The notes beneath the pieces are model-generated. The model saw only the letters and a list, made by a program, of their open reading frames with translations. It was not told the DNA's origin and searched no databases. Below are positions 5,846 through 6,125 of a stretch of 6,125 nucleotides of DNA, piece after piece. Source of the stretch: Oscillospiraceae bacterium (GTDB lineage: Bacteria > Bacillota > Clostridia > UBA1381); assembly GCA_015068545.1 (NCBI GenBank), contig SVKH01000092.1, forward strand, positions 1 to 6,125, read 5' to 3'. The stretch's first letter is position 1, and each line of letters opens with the position of its first letter. The position numbers and the translations under genes were made by a program.

Positions 5846-5874
5846 AATTTATAACCTTTTCCATGCTTTGTCAA
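5846..5874 (-). promoter_or_regulatory. Promoter of the HAD/esterase operon
   Basis: TTGACA (5874 to 5869), a 17-base spacer and TAAATT (5851 to 5846) on the leftward strand. The -35 is perfect and the -10 matches four of six bases. Transcription would start near 5839, leaving a leader of about 39 bases that includes the GGAGGAG ribosome binding site. It begins 12 bases after the stop of the upstream topoisomerase-like gene. Confidence 0.75.
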
Positions 5875-5878
5875 GCAT
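5863..5878. repeat. Perfect inverted repeat over the -35 box (candidate operator)
   Basis: ATGCTT and AAGCAT are perfect six-base arms around TGTC, and the whole -35 hexamer of the HAD promoter lies inside. A regulator bound here would block RNA polymerase. No T run follows on the leftward strand, so it is a poor terminator for the upstream gene. Confidence 0.5.
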
Positions 5879-5886
5879 AAATTCAG

Positions 5887-6125
5887 TTAAAATTCAAATT
5901 CCACTTTTCCGTTTACATATTTTAGGTAAGCATCAAACTTATTCCCTGTTCTTTTTGACACAAATCCGGAGATTTTCTTTGTCTTTCCGGTTTCGATCAG
6001 GTCTTTAAGGTTTTCTATGGTAATCACCTTTCCAAGGATAATATTATTTACATGAAAGCTACATCCTTTTGCCTTATCGGCACAGCTGTATCCATACCTG
6101 TCCCTTACAACGTTTTCTCCGCAAA
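5887..6125 (-). CDS. topB: DNA topoisomerase III-like protein, C-terminal end only
   Basis: Only the last 78 residues are in the window; the frame is open to the right edge and ends with TAA at 5889 to 5887. Type IA topoisomerases of this kind relax and decatenate DNA. The visible part begins inside a zinc-ribbon-like region: CG at residues 1 to 2, then YGYSC and KGCSF with cysteines 14 and 21. A segment GKVITIENLKDLIETGKTK and then SGFVSKRTGNKFDAYLKY follow, ending in EFEF. This fits my memory of the C-terminal tail of Firmicutes topoisomerase III, where the same GK-to-FDAYL pattern occurs after the catalytic domain. The catalytic domain is outside the window, so a smaller protein sharing only this tail is possible. 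No terminator separates it from the HAD operon. Confidence 0.72.
   Translation of the reverse strand, partial: CGENVVRDRYGYSCADKAKGCSFHVNNIILGKVITIENLKDLIETGKTKKISGFVSKRTGNKFDAYLKYVNGKVEFEF

Noticed and set aside
1..6125. CRISPR array, insertion sequence or toxin-antitoxin pair
   Set aside because: No regularly spaced repeats, transposase motifs or paired small toxin and antitoxin genes were seen on either strand.

Overview
The window looks like chromosomal DNA from a low-GC Gram-positive bacterium, most likely a member of the Clostridia and perhaps of Lachnospiraceae. The grounds are AT-rich sequence, strong GGAGG ribosome binding sites, sigma-A-like promoters, A118/SPP1-type phage head genes, and a free-standing E2-like protein of a kind I remember from Firmicutes. 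The genus is not determined.

Left part (about 1 to 2670, all leftward): the start of the late (packaging and head) operon of a Siphovirus-type prophage. In transcription order it holds a 57-residue four-cysteine protein, the terminase small subunit (GTG start), the terminase large subunit, and the portal protein, which runs off the left edge. The genes are tightly coupled: a 14-base overlap, then a junction where the large-subunit start falls on the small-subunit stop, then a zero-base gap. The full ATPase N-terminus of the large subunit is present, but its frame has no ATG, GTG or TTG at the ribosome binding site, so it must start at CTG or ATT or be damaged. No integrase, repressor, replication gene or tRNA lies between the phage genes and the neighbouring bacterial gene, so the phage early region is absent from this side.

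Middle gap (2447 to 2785): 339 bases without a gene. It holds a rightward promoter for the E2-like gene. On the leftward strand it holds a candidate promoter with two TGTCC repeats, a rho-independent terminator, a 27-base imperfect palindrome and a second candidate promoter. A terminator between the promoter-like element and the first late gene resembles an attenuator or antitermination leader, although a leftover from deleted phage genes is equally possible.

Right part (2786 to 6125): bacterial genes. An E2-like acyltransferase-fold protein reads rightward from a promoter so close to its ATG that the mRNA may be nearly leaderless. Facing it across a strong bidirectional terminator are a leftward HAD-family hydrolase and a two-domain SGNH/GDSL esterase, 42 bases apart, in one apparent operon with its own promoter. 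A perfect inverted repeat covers the -35 box of that promoter. The last gene, cut by the right edge, is the C-terminal end of a topoisomerase III-like protein.

I do not see a clear new defence or mobile system. The points most worth checking are the missing standard start of the large terminase, the leader architecture at the phage/host boundary, the near-leaderless E2-like gene with a replaced active-site histidine, and the HAD protein with its extra N-terminal segment.
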